Both the position numbers and the translations under genes were made by a program. DNA of 15,783 nt from an uncultured Fidelibacterota bacterium (GTDB lineage: Bacteria > Fidelibacterota > Marinisomatia > Marinisomatales > UBA1611), in contig CALCSS010000033.1 in NCBI GenBank assembly GCA_937893835.1, positions 1 to 15,783 of the forward strand, in the 5' to 3' direction. Position 1 is the stretch's first letter. The number at the start of each line of letters is the position of its first letter. The notes beneath the pieces were generated by a model. That model did not search any database. It was not told where the DNA came from and saw nothing but the letters and a program-made list of their open reading frames with translations. This document shows positions 1 to 8,255 of the stretch, piece after piece.

Positions 1-136
1 GCAGTCTCAGCCATTGTACAACTGATAGACGATAAGGTCCCTGTACCATGAATGCGTAATGTGTATACTTCACTACTCCGGCTAACTCAAGTTCTAATAT
101 ATTATTTAAGGATATGAGAACTCTATCTTTTTTCAT
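1..136 (-). CDS. Ferritin-like / bacterioferritin family protein, N-terminal part (cut by the left edge)
   Basis: Reading the minus strand from the ATG at 136 gives 45 codons that stay open to the edge. After a short MKKDR start comes LNNILELELAGVVKYTHYAF, then MVQGPYRLSVVQWLRL. This is the first helix of a ferritin-like four-helix bundle; the Glu residues in LELEL and the following KYTHY are typical of bacterioferritin-type iron-storage or detoxification proteins. A GAGGAG Shine-Dalgarno lies 6 nt upstream of this ATG. An in-frame ATG at 157 would add seven residues (MTNEENE) but has no ribosome binding site and would put the GAGGAG inside the gene. The gene diverges from the TetR regulator. 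The heme-binding Met and the later iron ligands are outside the window, so true bacterioferritin cannot be separated from a related ferritin-like protein. Confidence 0.72.
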   Translation of the reverse strand, partial: MKKDRVLISLNNILELELAGVVKYTHYAFMVQGPYRLSVVQWLRL

Positions 137-252
137 TTCATTCTCCTCGTTGGTCATAATCATGAATGATCATCTCAATTTATATTAGCAAACGTTTATT
201 AACTAGATAGAAAATCAACAGAAAATAATTATATATTTAGTTGATTCATTTT

Positions 253-269
253 GCATGTCGACCACATGC
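253..269. promoter_or_regulatory. Perfect 6-5-6 palindrome, candidate TetR operator
   Basis: GCATGT-CGACC-ACATGC is a perfect inverted repeat with a 5-nt spacer. It lies in the divergent gap between the ferritin-like gene and the TetR regulator, about 33 bp upstream of a TATAAT box. Many TetR-family proteins bind palindromes of this size next to their own gene, so autoregulation is a reasonable inference; nothing in the sequence proves binding. The rest of the 137-317 gap is AT-rich and holds only short self-complementary words (ATGATCAT at 166-173, AAACGTTT at 190-197). Confidence 0.45.
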
Positions 270-301
270 GTTTTAAATTTCGACTGATCGTTCGAATAGT
301 T

Positions 302-307
302 TATAAT
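302..307 (+). promoter_or_regulatory. TATAAT -10 box for the tetR-tonB operon (leaderless start likely)
   Basis: A consensus TATAAT ends 10 nt before the ATG at 318. Transcription would begin only a few bases before, or at, the start codon, which fits the absence of any Shine-Dalgarno sequence there. The best -35 at about 17-nt spacing is TTCGAC (279-284), a weak match. If the gene instead began at the ATG at 354, the leader would be about 40 nt. Confidence 0.45.
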
Positions 308-317
308 ATTTTCATTT

Positions 318-914
318 ATGTCAATTTCAGATAGACAACTAGAAGAAAGAAAAATGCGCCAAGATCGTATCCTATCTGGTGCCTTAGAAGTTTTTAAAAG
401 CAAGGGACTAGAAAAGGCGACGATGGATGAAATAGCATCTGAATCAGGGTTTGGTAAAGCAACACTATATTATTATTTCCATTCAAAAGAAGAGGTGTTC
501 GCAGCCATCTTAGAAAATGGTTGGGAGACATTATGGACCAGTCTAGAGCCAGTGATATCAGGAAATGAAGGTCCTCGACAAACCTTTGTCAATGTATTAT
601 TGAAAATCGCAGAGAATGCAAAGAATAGACCTGGCTTGTTTGAGTTTCTTTTTAATGCTCCTAAACTGATGCAATTTGAATCACAGCCTTGGAAAAAATA
701 CCAGCACAGAATGTACGGTACCATACAGGGACTATTAGAAGATGGTATAAGAGAGGGTGAGTTTCCCAAACTTGATTCTCAACTTTTATTCAAGGCAATG
801 GGTGGCCTGTTCATGGGCTTGGTTCTGATGGGAGATCGCAAAGAACCTGTCTCTGCGAGAGATGTAGAAGAATTGATCAACCAATTGATCACAGATCCGA
901 CAAAGGCTGAATGA
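318..914 (+). CDS. TetR/AcrR-family transcriptional regulator
   Basis: A 198-residue one-domain repressor of usual TetR length. Residues about 13-60 form the TetR DNA-binding domain: RILSGALEVFKSKGLEKATM, then a helix-turn-helix (about 36-56) with the classic GKATLYYYFHSKEEVF recognition-helix signature. The C-terminal remainder is helical and variable, as expected for ligand binding and dimerisation; the ligand cannot be read from it. The stop codon overlaps the start of the TonB receptor (ATGA), so the regulator and receptor are translated from one message, suggesting that it controls its own transport operon. The palindrome at 253-269 is a candidate operator. The start at 318 is chosen because of the nearby TATAAT; ATG 354 is an alternative that leaves the DNA-binding domain intact. 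Family assignment is secure; the role in transport control is inferred from context. Confidence 0.93.
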   Translation: MSISDRQLEERKMRQDRILSGALEVFKSKGLEKATMDEIASESGFGKATLYYYFHSKEEVFAAILENGWETLWTSLEPVISGNEGPRQTFVNVLLKIAENAKNRPGLFEFLFNAPKLMQFESQPWKKYQHRMYGTIQGLLEDGIREGEFPKLDSQLLFKAMGGLFMGLVLMGDRKEPVSARDVEELINQLITDPTKAE

Positions 915-3052
915 AACAATTAAATCTGGTTTTTTTCTTTATTATAATTTCATTTTCAACAGGTGCTACCATTTCAGGTTCAATTAAGAATAGTGCAAAT
1001 CTTAAATACATACCAAATGCGAATATTTATTTTTCAGAAAATGAAATAGGAAGTGTTTCAGACTCCTATGGGTATTTTGAAATAGAAGTTCCTCAAGGTC
1101 AATATACCATAAATATTACGAACATTGGTTTTAGACCATATTCATCTGTACTAAATATTGAAAATGAAGATATATCATTATCTGTAGATATGGACCCCGT
1201 GATTCTCAATTTTGGTGAAATCTCAGTGGAGGGTCTTATTAGTACAAGACTTGGGTTCGAGTCTGTAAATGTTTTCACCAAAGATGAATTTCAATCTTCT
1301 AAAAAACAGTCGGTCACAGATTTGTTAAGAATGTTGCCAGGAGTTGAGATGCAGTTTGCGCATCCAAATGGTAGAAATGTCAATCTCTCCATCCGCGGAT
1401 CGTCAGATTACAAACCAGGTGGTTACAACAATCGTGTATTGGTGCTCTTGGATGGCTTCCCAATATTAATTCCAAATAGTGGTGCTGCAGACTGGAGTTC
1501 TATCCCTCTTGAAAGTATTGCAAGGATAGAAGTGGATAACAGCCCTGCATCAGCACAGTATGGTCACAATTCAATGGGTGGCGTCATCAATCTTATAACT
1601 GATGACAATAATAAATTATCCCCAGCAACATTTTCAATAGGAGGTGGAACATTCTCAACGCTAAGTACCTCATTCAATAAAAAATTTATAACTGGAAATT
1701 GGCAATTGGGATTCAATGGAAAGGCTAGGTCTTCTAATGGTCATAGAAATAATTCAGATGATACACTGGGAAGGATACGATCATATTTAAAATATGTTGA
1801 CAATAGAGGCAGGAATTACAGATTTAGCCATATCGCATCGTCATCGAATATTGGGCATCCTGGTTTTTCCAGTTCACCATCATTTAGAAGATCAGAAAGA
1901 ACATCACATTACTTACAGGGTCATGGATTTTATCCAATAGTTGAAGGTCTTTCCATGTCCCACTCGGTTTATATGAACACATTTCAAACTAGATACTATG
2001 ATAGTGAAGATACCCCTTTGGATAAGTTACAAGGCGAGAGGTCTTATGATGACATTTCAATTGGACTTCGTTCAGAAGCACTCATGACAAGGTGGGAACG
2101 ATGGATTGTAATGATTGGTGCTGACTCAGATTGGAGTAGGTCCAAGGTCACTGTATTCAATCCTGTTTACGATTCTCCAACACAATTATCATTAGGATCA
2201 TTTTTACAGACAAAATATTTGATTGGAAATGGATGGAGTCTTGGTCTTGGATACAGATTTGATTATCGATTGACTGATCCTGGTAATAACTATAAGCAAA
2301 GAATATATTCAAATAAATCTCCCAAGTTAAATCTTTTGTATATGTTGAAGAACAAACGTTCGTTCACCATTTCTTACAGCGAGGGATTTAGAGCTCCTTC
2401 ACTCTCCGAACTTTATTTACAACATATAAGTAGTTATGGTCTGATCCAACAGGGTAATCCGGAGGTTCTTCCTGAGCGTGTAAGGGCCTATGAACTATCT
2501 TATGAACATCCACACTCTGATTCTTGGATCTGGAGTGTCTCCACATTTTTTAACCAATACGAGGATATGATTGATTTTGTCTACACATTGCCTGTAAGAG
2601 CCGTTAATCGCAAAGGTGTAAATGGGAATGGGCTTGAATACCAGTTTAAATATGCACCAAATGAAATAATTAGTGTTTCAGGACAGTATAACTATTTAAA
2701 TATGGAAGATAAAGAAGAGATACCTGTTTTATACAGGTCAAAACATAGAGCACAATTATCAGTAGAGTTCAAAAGTAAACTCGTTAATTGTCTATTTACC
2801 GCTAACTACTGGAGCGAGCAGTTTTATGAAGATTTCTTAAGTCATGAATATAGTATGGATGGAGACAAAGTCATTTTTCCAACCAAAATACTGCCAGAAC
2901 AGATCATTCCAGAATTAATTCTCTCAAGAGAGATCAGATCATTCGATGTGTCACTCAAGATTGTAAATATCTTTAACAAGAAATATGAACTCATTCAAGA
3001 TTATCCTATGCCAGGAAGATGCTTGTATGGAACATTAACCAAAACAATATAA
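911..3052 (+). CDS. TonB-dependent outer-membrane receptor with carboxypeptidase-like regulatory domain
   Basis: A 713-residue protein with a signal peptide (about 1-19). Next comes a carboxypeptidase-regulatory-like beta domain (about 20-100; GSVSDSYGYFEIEVPQGQYT), common in Bacteroidota-type receptors. The plug domain (about 128-230) carries DLLRMLPGVE, IRGSS, VLVLLDGFPI, SIARIEVDNSPASAQYG and GGVINLIT. The remainder is a 22-strand-type beta barrel with the FRAPSLSELY element and a final NIFNKKYELIQDYPMPGR region. Such receptors import siderophores, heme, cobalamin or oligomers using the TonB-ExbBD motor. No SusD partner is present, so a small ligand is more likely than a glycan; the substrate is unknown. 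It ends in TKTI rather than the usual terminal aromatic residue. An AAAGG lies 4 nt upstream of the ATG, inside the tetR end. The next gene, a lipoprotein, starts 11 nt after the stop and may be an accessory surface protein. Confidence 0.93.
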   Translation: MKQLNLVFFFIIISFSTGATISGSIKNSANLKYIPNANIYFSENEIGSVSDSYGYFEIEVPQGQYTINITNIGFRPYSSVLNIENEDISLSVDMDPVILNFGEISVEGLISTRLGFESVNVFTKDEFQSSKKQSVTDLLRMLPGVEMQFAHPNGRNVNLSIRGSSDYKPGGYNNRVLVLLDGFPILIPNSGAADWSSIPLESIARIEVDNSPASAQYGHNSMGGVINLITDDNNKLSPATFSIGGGTFSTLSTSFNKKFITGNWQLGFNGKARSSNGHRNNSDDTLGRIRSYLKYVDNRGRNYRFSHIASSSNIGHPGFSSSPSFRRSERTSHYLQGHGFYPIVEGLSMSHSVYMNTFQTRYYDSEDTPLDKLQGERSYDDISIGLRSEALMTRWERWIVMIGADSDWSRSKVTVFNPVYDSPTQLSLGSFLQTKYLIGNGWSLGLGYRFDYRLTDPGNNYKQRIYSNKSPKLNLLYMLKNKRSFTISYSEGFRAPSLSELYLQHISSYGLIQQGNPEVLPERVRAYELSYEHPHSDSWIWSVSTFFNQYEDMIDFVYTLPVRAVNRKGVNGNGLEYQFKYAPNEIISVSGQYNYLNMEDKEEIPVLYRSKHRAQLSVEFKSKLVNCLFTANYWSEQFYEDFLSHEYSMDGDKVIFPTKILPEQIIPELILSREIRSFDVSLKIVNIFNKKYELIQDYPMPGRCLYGTLTKTI

Positions 3053-3063
3053 TAGGGAAAAAA

Positions 3064-3492
3064 ATGAAACAATTGAAATTCTATCTACTATCTTCTTTTA
3101 TCGCTTTGTTGCTATTTGTAGTTGGATGTGGAGATAATGATCTGGATGAACCAAATTTAGTGGAGACAGGTTCTATTTCTGGGACCGTTACATTCTCAGG
3201 GACAAGGCCAGATAGTGGCTCGGTATTGATGACCCTTGACACACAATATCCCCCAACGGGACCACCAGCCAGTTCGAAAACAATTGAAAATGATGAATTG
3301 GTAGACAATGTATATGAATATTCTTTTATGGGTCTGTCATTTGGAGAATATGCAGCCTTGACTGTGACTTATTGGCCTAATGGCTACTCATCTGGAAGTA
3401 CAGATTACAATTTGCTAGGTTCATATTTGGATACAATGACCCTGTCCATAGACATTCCCCAATTAAACATTGGAATCAATGCTGACTTCTAA
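3064..3492 (+). CDS. Small predicted lipoprotein, accessory to the TonB receptor
   Basis: A 142-residue protein starting at the ATG at 3064, chosen because AGGG sits 6 nt upstream and because a lipoprotein signal follows directly: MKQLKFYLLSSFIALLLF, then the lipobox VVGC (Cys about 19). An upstream in-frame ATG at 3019 would bury the signal peptide and overlap the receptor. The mature part opens with an acidic linker (DNDLDEP) and a beta-rich stretch SGTVTFSGTRPDSGSV followed by YPPTGPPASS. I recall similar short SGTVTF lipoproteins from Bacteroidota and Marinimicrobia genomes but know no function. Being sandwiched between the TonB receptor and a membrane protein suggests an outer-membrane-attached partner in the same uptake system; that is inference only. 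Confidence 0.8.
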   Translation: MKQLKFYLLSSFIALLLFVVGCGDNDLDEPNLVETGSISGTVTFSGTRPDSGSVLMTLDTQYPPTGPPASSKTIENDELVDNVYEYSFMGLSFGEYAALTVTYWPNGYSSGSTDYNLLGSYLDTMTLSIDIPQLNIGINADF

Positions 3493-3495
3493 TCT

Positions 3496-3897
3496 ATGAG
3501 ATTACCTTTAATAGAATCTGAGCCTAATGGTATCAAGCGAATTCTATGGTTATTACTTGGTTTAACTTTTGTTGGAGTTGGCATGATTGGAATAGTTATA
3601 CCAGGACTTCCAACAACTATATTCATGATTCTTGCTGTAGGTTGTTTTTATCGAAGTTCTCAGCGACTATATGATTGGGTAATCAATCATAAATATTTTG
3701 GAGAACACGTTAAAAACTACCTTGAGGGAAGAGGGATGCCTAGAAAGGCTAAACTTAATTCATTTATTCTTATTTGGTTTTTTGTGATTTTTTCAGTGTT
3801 ATTTGGCATCCCTGATAATATGATCATTTTTAAAATTATCACAATCATTGCTGCCTTAACTGGAACGGGATTCATTATAAGTTTAAGAACTATCTGA
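3496..3897 (+). CDS. DUF454 / YbaN-family inner-membrane protein
   Basis: A 133-residue protein with three to four hydrophobic segments (about 15-50 and 88-130). The family core is visible: LGLTFVGVGMIGIVIPGLPT, then TTIFMILAVGCFYRSSQRLY, then WVINHKYFGEHVKNYLEGRGM. This matches DUF454 (YbaN), whose molecular function is not established. It starts 3 nt after the lipoprotein stop, with no Shine-Dalgarno, so it is probably translated by coupling as the last gene of the tetR-tonB operon. Its stop lies only 3 nt from the stop of the convergent amidohydrolase gene, leaving no room for an intrinsic terminator. Confidence 0.85.
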   Translation: MRLPLIESEPNGIKRILWLLLGLTFVGVGMIGIVIPGLPTTIFMILAVGCFYRSSQRLYDWVINHKYFGEHVKNYLEGRGMPRKAKLNSFILIWFFVIFSVLFGIPDNMIIFKIITIIAALTGTGFIISLRTI

Positions 3898-3900
3898 TAC

Positions 3901-5220
3901 TTATTCGTTTAACCTTCCAAGGCGACGGTATTTTTCCTTGTATTTTTCCCAGAGGTCCTTTTGACGATCGGAAAGATCAAGTTCTCGACCTTGGATAAAG
4001 GCCTTTATTGGATTTGTCGTTTGTGTCAAAGGTTCACTTTCTGCGATAAAGAATGTTGCATCCTTTCCTGGCTCGAGTGAACCAATCTTATCATCTACTC
4101 CTAGTATCTCCGCTGCGGAAAGAGTGATAGATCTAAGTGCATGATCTTTGGACAATCCCCAAGATACAGCACGCATTGCCTCATCAGGTAGAGTCCTGAC
4201 ATGGCCATCCATGGGATATCCCGGATCCAAGGATATGCAAAAATGCACTCCTGCCTCATGCAGAAGTGCGGGTAGTTTATATGGGATGTGTATGGGCTCA
4301 AACCTCCTTCTTGGGGTTACCTGTACCCCTAGTAGAATTACAGGAACATTATTCTCCACCAATATCTTTGGATTGATCCAAGAGTCTCGTCCTCCCACAA
4401 TGACGATGTTCAGATCTTGCTCATCTGCCCATTTGACGGCTGCCTCGATCTGTCTAATGTCATTGGCCTTCACATGAATTGGATCCTTATATATCACGAA
4501 AGGTATCATTGATTCTAGTCGCAGATCGGTCTCTTGTTTATGCTCCGCCTTTCTCTCCTTTGCACTTTTACGGTGATGATATGCTCGAACATTACGAACC
4601 AATTGATCTATCTCTCTGACCTGATGATCGTATTCATCTCGCTGTGCCTTATCATTCTTTTTTCTATTCTTTTCATAATCGATGTACATATAGGGCCAAT
4701 TGATGTTCAATGCGGCAGGATGCTTCAAGGTTGCATCTTCCCACGTCCATCCATCTAGTTTCATCACCGATGATTGGCCTGGTACTCTTCCAGAAGAAGG
4801 AGCAGAATTAACGACCAATACACCGTTTGACCTGGTCACTGGAATCAGATCTGAGTCGGGGTTATAGGCTACGTTTGCCCTTACGTTGGGATTGATGTCT
4901 CCAATCTCAGAGTGGTCATTGGTCTGTTTGACGGCGGAGATCTCTGTTAGGCCAATTCGAGTGTACCCGGCAACAAATCCTGGTACGACATGTTTTCCAT
5001 AGATCTCATAAATATCGGTCTCTGGAGATGGTTGTATCTGTTCGTCTATGGTTATGATCCTTCCTTCAGCAAACAATAGATCATACTCTTCCAAGACATC
5101 ACCCGAGACCGTATGTAGGGTCCCTCCACGAAGTAGTATGGGTCTTTTTTGCTCGGTTCCTGGAATCTGATCATTAGGAAATAGGATCGAGGTAAAGAGT
5201 AGTAGAGGTATATATCTCAT
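3901..5220 (-). CDS. Secreted amidohydrolase-family protein with degenerate metal site
   Basis: A 439-residue protein with a hydrophobic N-terminal signal (MRYIPLLLFTSILF). It has the amidohydrolase superfamily layout: a small beta domain (about 28-75, ILLRGGTLHTV...GRIITIDEQI), a TIM-barrel part, and a closing stretch about 365-412 (SAAEILGVDDKIGSLEPGKD, then ATFFIAE). The position that normally reads PGLIDxHxH reads PGFVAGYTRIG (80-90), so both metal-binding histidines are replaced (Tyr86, Arg88). The later single His/Lys region reads DPIHVKAND (246-254) where imidazolonepropionase-like enzymes usually have a HA motif. It therefore looks like a non-catalytic or altered member. Its ATG overlaps the stop of the fused amidohydrolase upstream (ATGA), so the two are made together and may form a complex. 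A Lys/Arg/Glu-rich insert (about 183-235) is probably a helical or coiled segment. Substrate unknown. Confidence 0.85.
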   Translation of the reverse strand: MRYIPLLLFTSILFPNDQIPGTEQKRPILLRGGTLHTVSGDVLEEYDLLFAEGRIITIDEQIQPSPETDIYEIYGKHVVPGFVAGYTRIGLTEISAVKQTNDHSEIGDINPNVRANVAYNPDSDLIPVTRSNGVLVVNSAPSSGRVPGQSSVMKLDGWTWEDATLKHPAALNINWPYMYIDYEKNRKKNDKAQRDEYDHQVREIDQLVRNVRAYHHRKSAKERKAEHKQETDLRLESMIPFVIYKDPIHVKANDIRQIEAAVKWADEQDLNIVIVGGRDSWINPKILVENNVPVILLGVQVTPRRRFEPIHIPYKLPALLHEAGVHFCISLDPGYPMDGHVRTLPDEAMRAVSWGLSKDHALRSITLSAAEILGVDDKIGSLEPGKDATFFIAESEPLTQTTNPIKAFIQGRELDLSDRQKDLWEKYKEKYRRLGRLNE

Positions 5221-8200
5221 TCAAAATCCTCCAAACCCATCAACTCCAGATCATTCAATTCACAATTGTGAAAATGGCGTGGTGTGGCGCTGTTTGGTCT
5301 CATGGCCTTTCCAGAAGATGAGGATCTATGAGATAATATCTTTTGTATCAATTCTTCTCTTTCGAGCTTATCTCTTTCCTCTAGTTGTACATTCTCATCC
5401 ACAGACCAGTACCTTGTACCATCGATCCAGGTCTCTAAGACTTTTGAGTAGATGGATAGGGGTGCACCATCCCATATGACAAAATCAGCATCCTTACCTT
5501 CTTCCAAGGAGCCCACCCATTTGTCGATCTTTAGTTGTTTCGCTGGGTTGATCGTCACAAAGTGAAGTGCCTCTTCCTCAGATAGTCCACCATATTTTAC
5601 CGCCTTCATGGCCTCAGTGTTCATTCTTCTTGCAAGCTCAGCATCATCAGAATTAAAGGAGACCAGGACATTGTTCTTGGCCATCAGCGTACCATTATAT
5701 GGAATTGCATCAATAACCTCATACTTATATTGCCACCAGTCTGAGAAGGTAGAGGCACCTGCTCCATGTTCAGCAAGTCGTTCAGCAACTTTATATCCTT
5801 CTAGGACATGTTGGAATGTTGCTATCTTAAATCCAAAATCCTCGGCAATGCGAGTCAGCATCCATATCTCATCTTGTCGGTATGAATGACAATGGAGCAA
5901 TCTCTTCCCTTCCAAGATCTCAGCCAATGCCTCTAGTTCGAGATCTATTCTTGGTGGGACGGTCTTCTTCTGGGCCTTGGAATTCCTATCATAGGTCTTA
6001 TGACGGTGTCTGTAATCCTGGGCTGCTCTAAATGCATCTCTTATCACCTGCTCAACACCCATTCGAGTCTGAGGATATCTGCCATTTCCTTGCCAGTTCG
6101 CTTGTTTGACATTTTCGCCCAGAGCAAATTTGATGCCCTGCGGAGCATTCTTGAAAAGAAGATCTTCTGGTTCTGAGCCCCATCTTAATTTTATGACAGC
6201 ATTTTGCCCTCCAATGGGATTGGCAGAACCATGAAGGACATTCGCCGTGGTAAGCCCTCCACCTAGTTGCCTGTAGATATTGACATCATCTGCAAATAAG
6301 ACATCACGAATCCTCACCTCGGCTGTCACCGCTTGGGCACCTTCATTGATGGATGATGCAGCAGAGTGGCTATGACAATCGATCAGTCCTGGCGTTACAT
6401 ATTTATCGGTCCCATCTATTACAAGGGCGCTTCCCATTGGTACACTAATATCAGGAGCGACCTTATCGATCTTGCCATTCACAAAAAGAATGTCCCACTC
6501 TTCTACGATTCCCTTTGGGCCACAGGTCCATATTGTTGCATTGTCGATCAATACGGCATTTGGAGTTAGTAATTCTTTATCCAGACCGTATGCACCTTCA
6601 GGAAGGAACAACTTCGACTCACTCATCATTTCCTTGTCTCTGGCAATACGCTCTACTACCACAGTACGTTTTGCTTTGAATGCATAATCTTTTGATCCAT
6701 CGTAGATGGTGCCAATGATCTTATCCTTTTTGATCTCGCCCTTGAAGGCAAGAGTGGCATCAATATCCAATAGAGTACCCTTCACCTTAAACTCAATTCT
6801 ATTGCCGTAGATCTTTAAATCCATCAGATTAAGGAACTCGTCGCCTATGGACACCTTTCCTTCTAACTGATTATTTGCCAAGGCAATCTGATTTCGATTC
6901 TTATCTTTTTTATAAATGCTAGGAACTGTTAATTCAAGTTCATAGGTGTTATTTTGTATCTCAATATCCCATTTCCCAGCCAAAACCGTCTTATGTCGTT
7001 CAGTGATGTATTTTTCTTTTCCAGCAAGCCAAATGGATGTCACTCTAGATCTGGGATCAAAATAATTTCCATCTGTGACCACAAGATTTGCCATAAAGCC
7101 AGGTTGTATCTTTCCTAGAACTTGATCAAGGCCCATTGCCTCTGCTGGATAGGTTGTCAGGGCAGCGAGTGTCACATCCTGTGATATGCCACGATCAATG
7201 ATCTTTTGGAGATTCTTTCTAAAATCCAATTTGTTCTTTAATGTACCAGAAGTAAGACCAAAACGGATACCAGCATCAAAGACTCTTTTGATATTATCCG
7301 GTGCCATATCCCAGTGTTTTAACTGCTCATTGGAAAATTGTAGTGCTATGTATGGATCACCTACCTTTGGTTTATTGGGAAATTCAAGAGGGAAGATGAT
7401 GAATGGATTATGTTCTTTGATCTTGTCTAGTCTTCTATATTCGTATCCACTGCCAAGTAGCCACGGCCTCAGGTTGAATTCTTCTGATATCTTCAATGAG
7501 CGTAGGGCAGCATGTTCTTCCTTTGTCATAAAAAGAAAGGGGCGTCTGTTACTTTTGAAATCTGCTAATTCCATCAGTGATGGGTTGAGCGGAAGGGGTT
7601 CATTTTCTTCGGGGTATTTCTTAATAAGCTCAAGTGAACGTTGGTACCAATCTGCGTCCAAGAGGGTCTGTCTTATGACCGCTATGACTCCGAGAAGGGA
7701 ATTAGGATATCCATTGTCAGACCATCCAGTCGTTTTGAACTCGATCAACTCTGTCACGTCTTTTGCAACAGAGATCATCTCATCATTCAGGACAACGAGG
7801 TCTGACTTGCCCTTGAAGATGCCTTTTTCAGGTACAACATGTGCCGCGGTGATCCCGATGGAGTGTAGAGCCTTAAGATCCTTCTTCTTTATTTTTAGGT
7901 CATCTTTTGCACGATAGTCAGCCCTGATCTTCTCGTTCCAGTGATCATCAGGGCTTTTGGTCTTCTCATCTTTTTTAACCTCTAACCATCCGTCAATGAA
8001 CCCTGCGTATATATGCGCTCCTTCCATATCGAGCTCATATGCGTCAAGAGGGACTTTGATATAGCGACCCACTTTTTCAATTTTACCATCCCGTACCACA
8101 AGAGTTGCATCTTTGATGGAATCCCCTGGCTCTGTGTGGATCATTGCATGTGTGAGGGCCCAGACCCTTGGATCATTCGTGTGGATGTCTTCCACAGGTT

Positions 8201-8255
8201 CAGTCTGAGCAATGATCACTGAGATGAGAATAAATAAAAATGGAAATTTTTGCAT
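5217..8255 (-). CDS. Secreted tandem (fused) amidohydrolase: degenerate N-terminal domain, intact C-terminal domain
   Basis: About 1012 residues from the ATG at 8255; a TTG one codon earlier (8258) is also open but less likely. The signal peptide is MQKFPFLFILISVIIA, with cleavage before QTEP. Domain 1 (about 30-420) is amidohydrolase-like, but the HxH position reads AGFIDGWLE, so the histidines are Trp and Glu. A beta-rich linker domain (about 425-535, GKWDIEIQNN...) follows. Domain 2 (about 560-955) is complete: PGLIDCHSH (His 628 and 630), LLHCHSYRQDE (His 788 and 790), FQHVLEGYK (His 816) and VSFNSDDAE (Asp about 870), then GSLEEGKDADFVIWD. Domain 2 should therefore be a metal-dependent hydrolase acting in the periplasm or outside. 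The 58-residue tail is charged and ends acidic. The start overlaps the LOG gene stop by one base (TGATG), and the stop overlaps the next amidohydrolase start. Cyclic amide or dipeptide-like substrates are possible; none can be named. Confidence 0.88.
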   Translation of the reverse strand: MQKFPFLFILISVIIAQTEPVEDIHTNDPRVWALTHAMIHTEPGDSIKDATLVVRDGKIEKVGRYIKVPLDAYELDMEGAHIYAGFIDGWLEVKKDEKTKSPDDHWNEKIRADYRAKDDLKIKKKDLKALHSIGITAAHVVPEKGIFKGKSDLVVLNDEMISVAKDVTELIEFKTTGWSDNGYPNSLLGVIAVIRQTLLDADWYQRSLELIKKYPEENEPLPLNPSLMELADFKSNRRPFLFMTKEEHAALRSLKISEEFNLRPWLLGSGYEYRRLDKIKEHNPFIIFPLEFPNKPKVGDPYIALQFSNEQLKHWDMAPDNIKRVFDAGIRFGLTSGTLKNKLDFRKNLQKIIDRGISQDVTLAALTTYPAEAMGLDQVLGKIQPGFMANLVVTDGNYFDPRSRVTSIWLAGKEKYITERHKTVLAGKWDIEIQNNTYELELTVPSIYKKDKNRNQIALANNQLEGKVSIGDEFLNLMDLKIYGNRIEFKVKGTLLDIDATLAFKGEIKKDKIIGTIYDGSKDYAFKAKRTVVVERIARDKEMMSESKLFLPEGAYGLDKELLTPNAVLIDNATIWTCGPKGIVEEWDILFVNGKIDKVAPDISVPMGSALVIDGTDKYVTPGLIDCHSHSAASSINEGAQAVTAEVRIRDVLFADDVNIYRQLGGGLTTANVLHGSANPIGGQNAVIKLRWGSEPEDLLFKNAPQGIKFALGENVKQANWQGNGRYPQTRMGVEQVIRDAFRAAQDYRHRHKTYDRNSKAQKKTVPPRIDLELEALAEILEGKRLLHCHSYRQDEIWMLTRIAEDFGFKIATFQHVLEGYKVAERLAEHGAGASTFSDWWQYKYEVIDAIPYNGTLMAKNNVLVSFNSDDAELARRMNTEAMKAVKYGGLSEEEALHFVTINPAKQLKIDKWVGSLEEGKDADFVIWDGAPLSIYSKVLETWIDGTRYWSVDENVQLEERDKLEREELIQKILSHRSSSSGKAMRPNSATPRHFHNCELNDLELMGLEDFE

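Noticed and set aside
3019..3063. Longer start for the small lipoprotein, overlapping the receptor end
   Set aside because: It would place 15 charged/polar residues before the lipoprotein signal peptide; the ATG at 3064 has AGGG at the right distance.
3880..3920. Bidirectional terminator between the convergent DUF454 and amidohydrolase genes
   Set aside because: Only 3 nt separate the two stop codons and I see no stem-loop with a T-tract there.
4148..4477. 109-codon plus-strand frame inside the 439-residue amidohydrolase
   Set aside because: It opposes a gene with coupled start, signal peptide and family motifs; it shows no independent ribosome site.
7186..7917. 243-codon open frame on the plus strand inside the fused amidohydrolase gene
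   Set aside because: It is antisense to a protein with clear amidohydrolase domains and has no recognisable domain itself; a long shadow frame is expected from this codon pattern.
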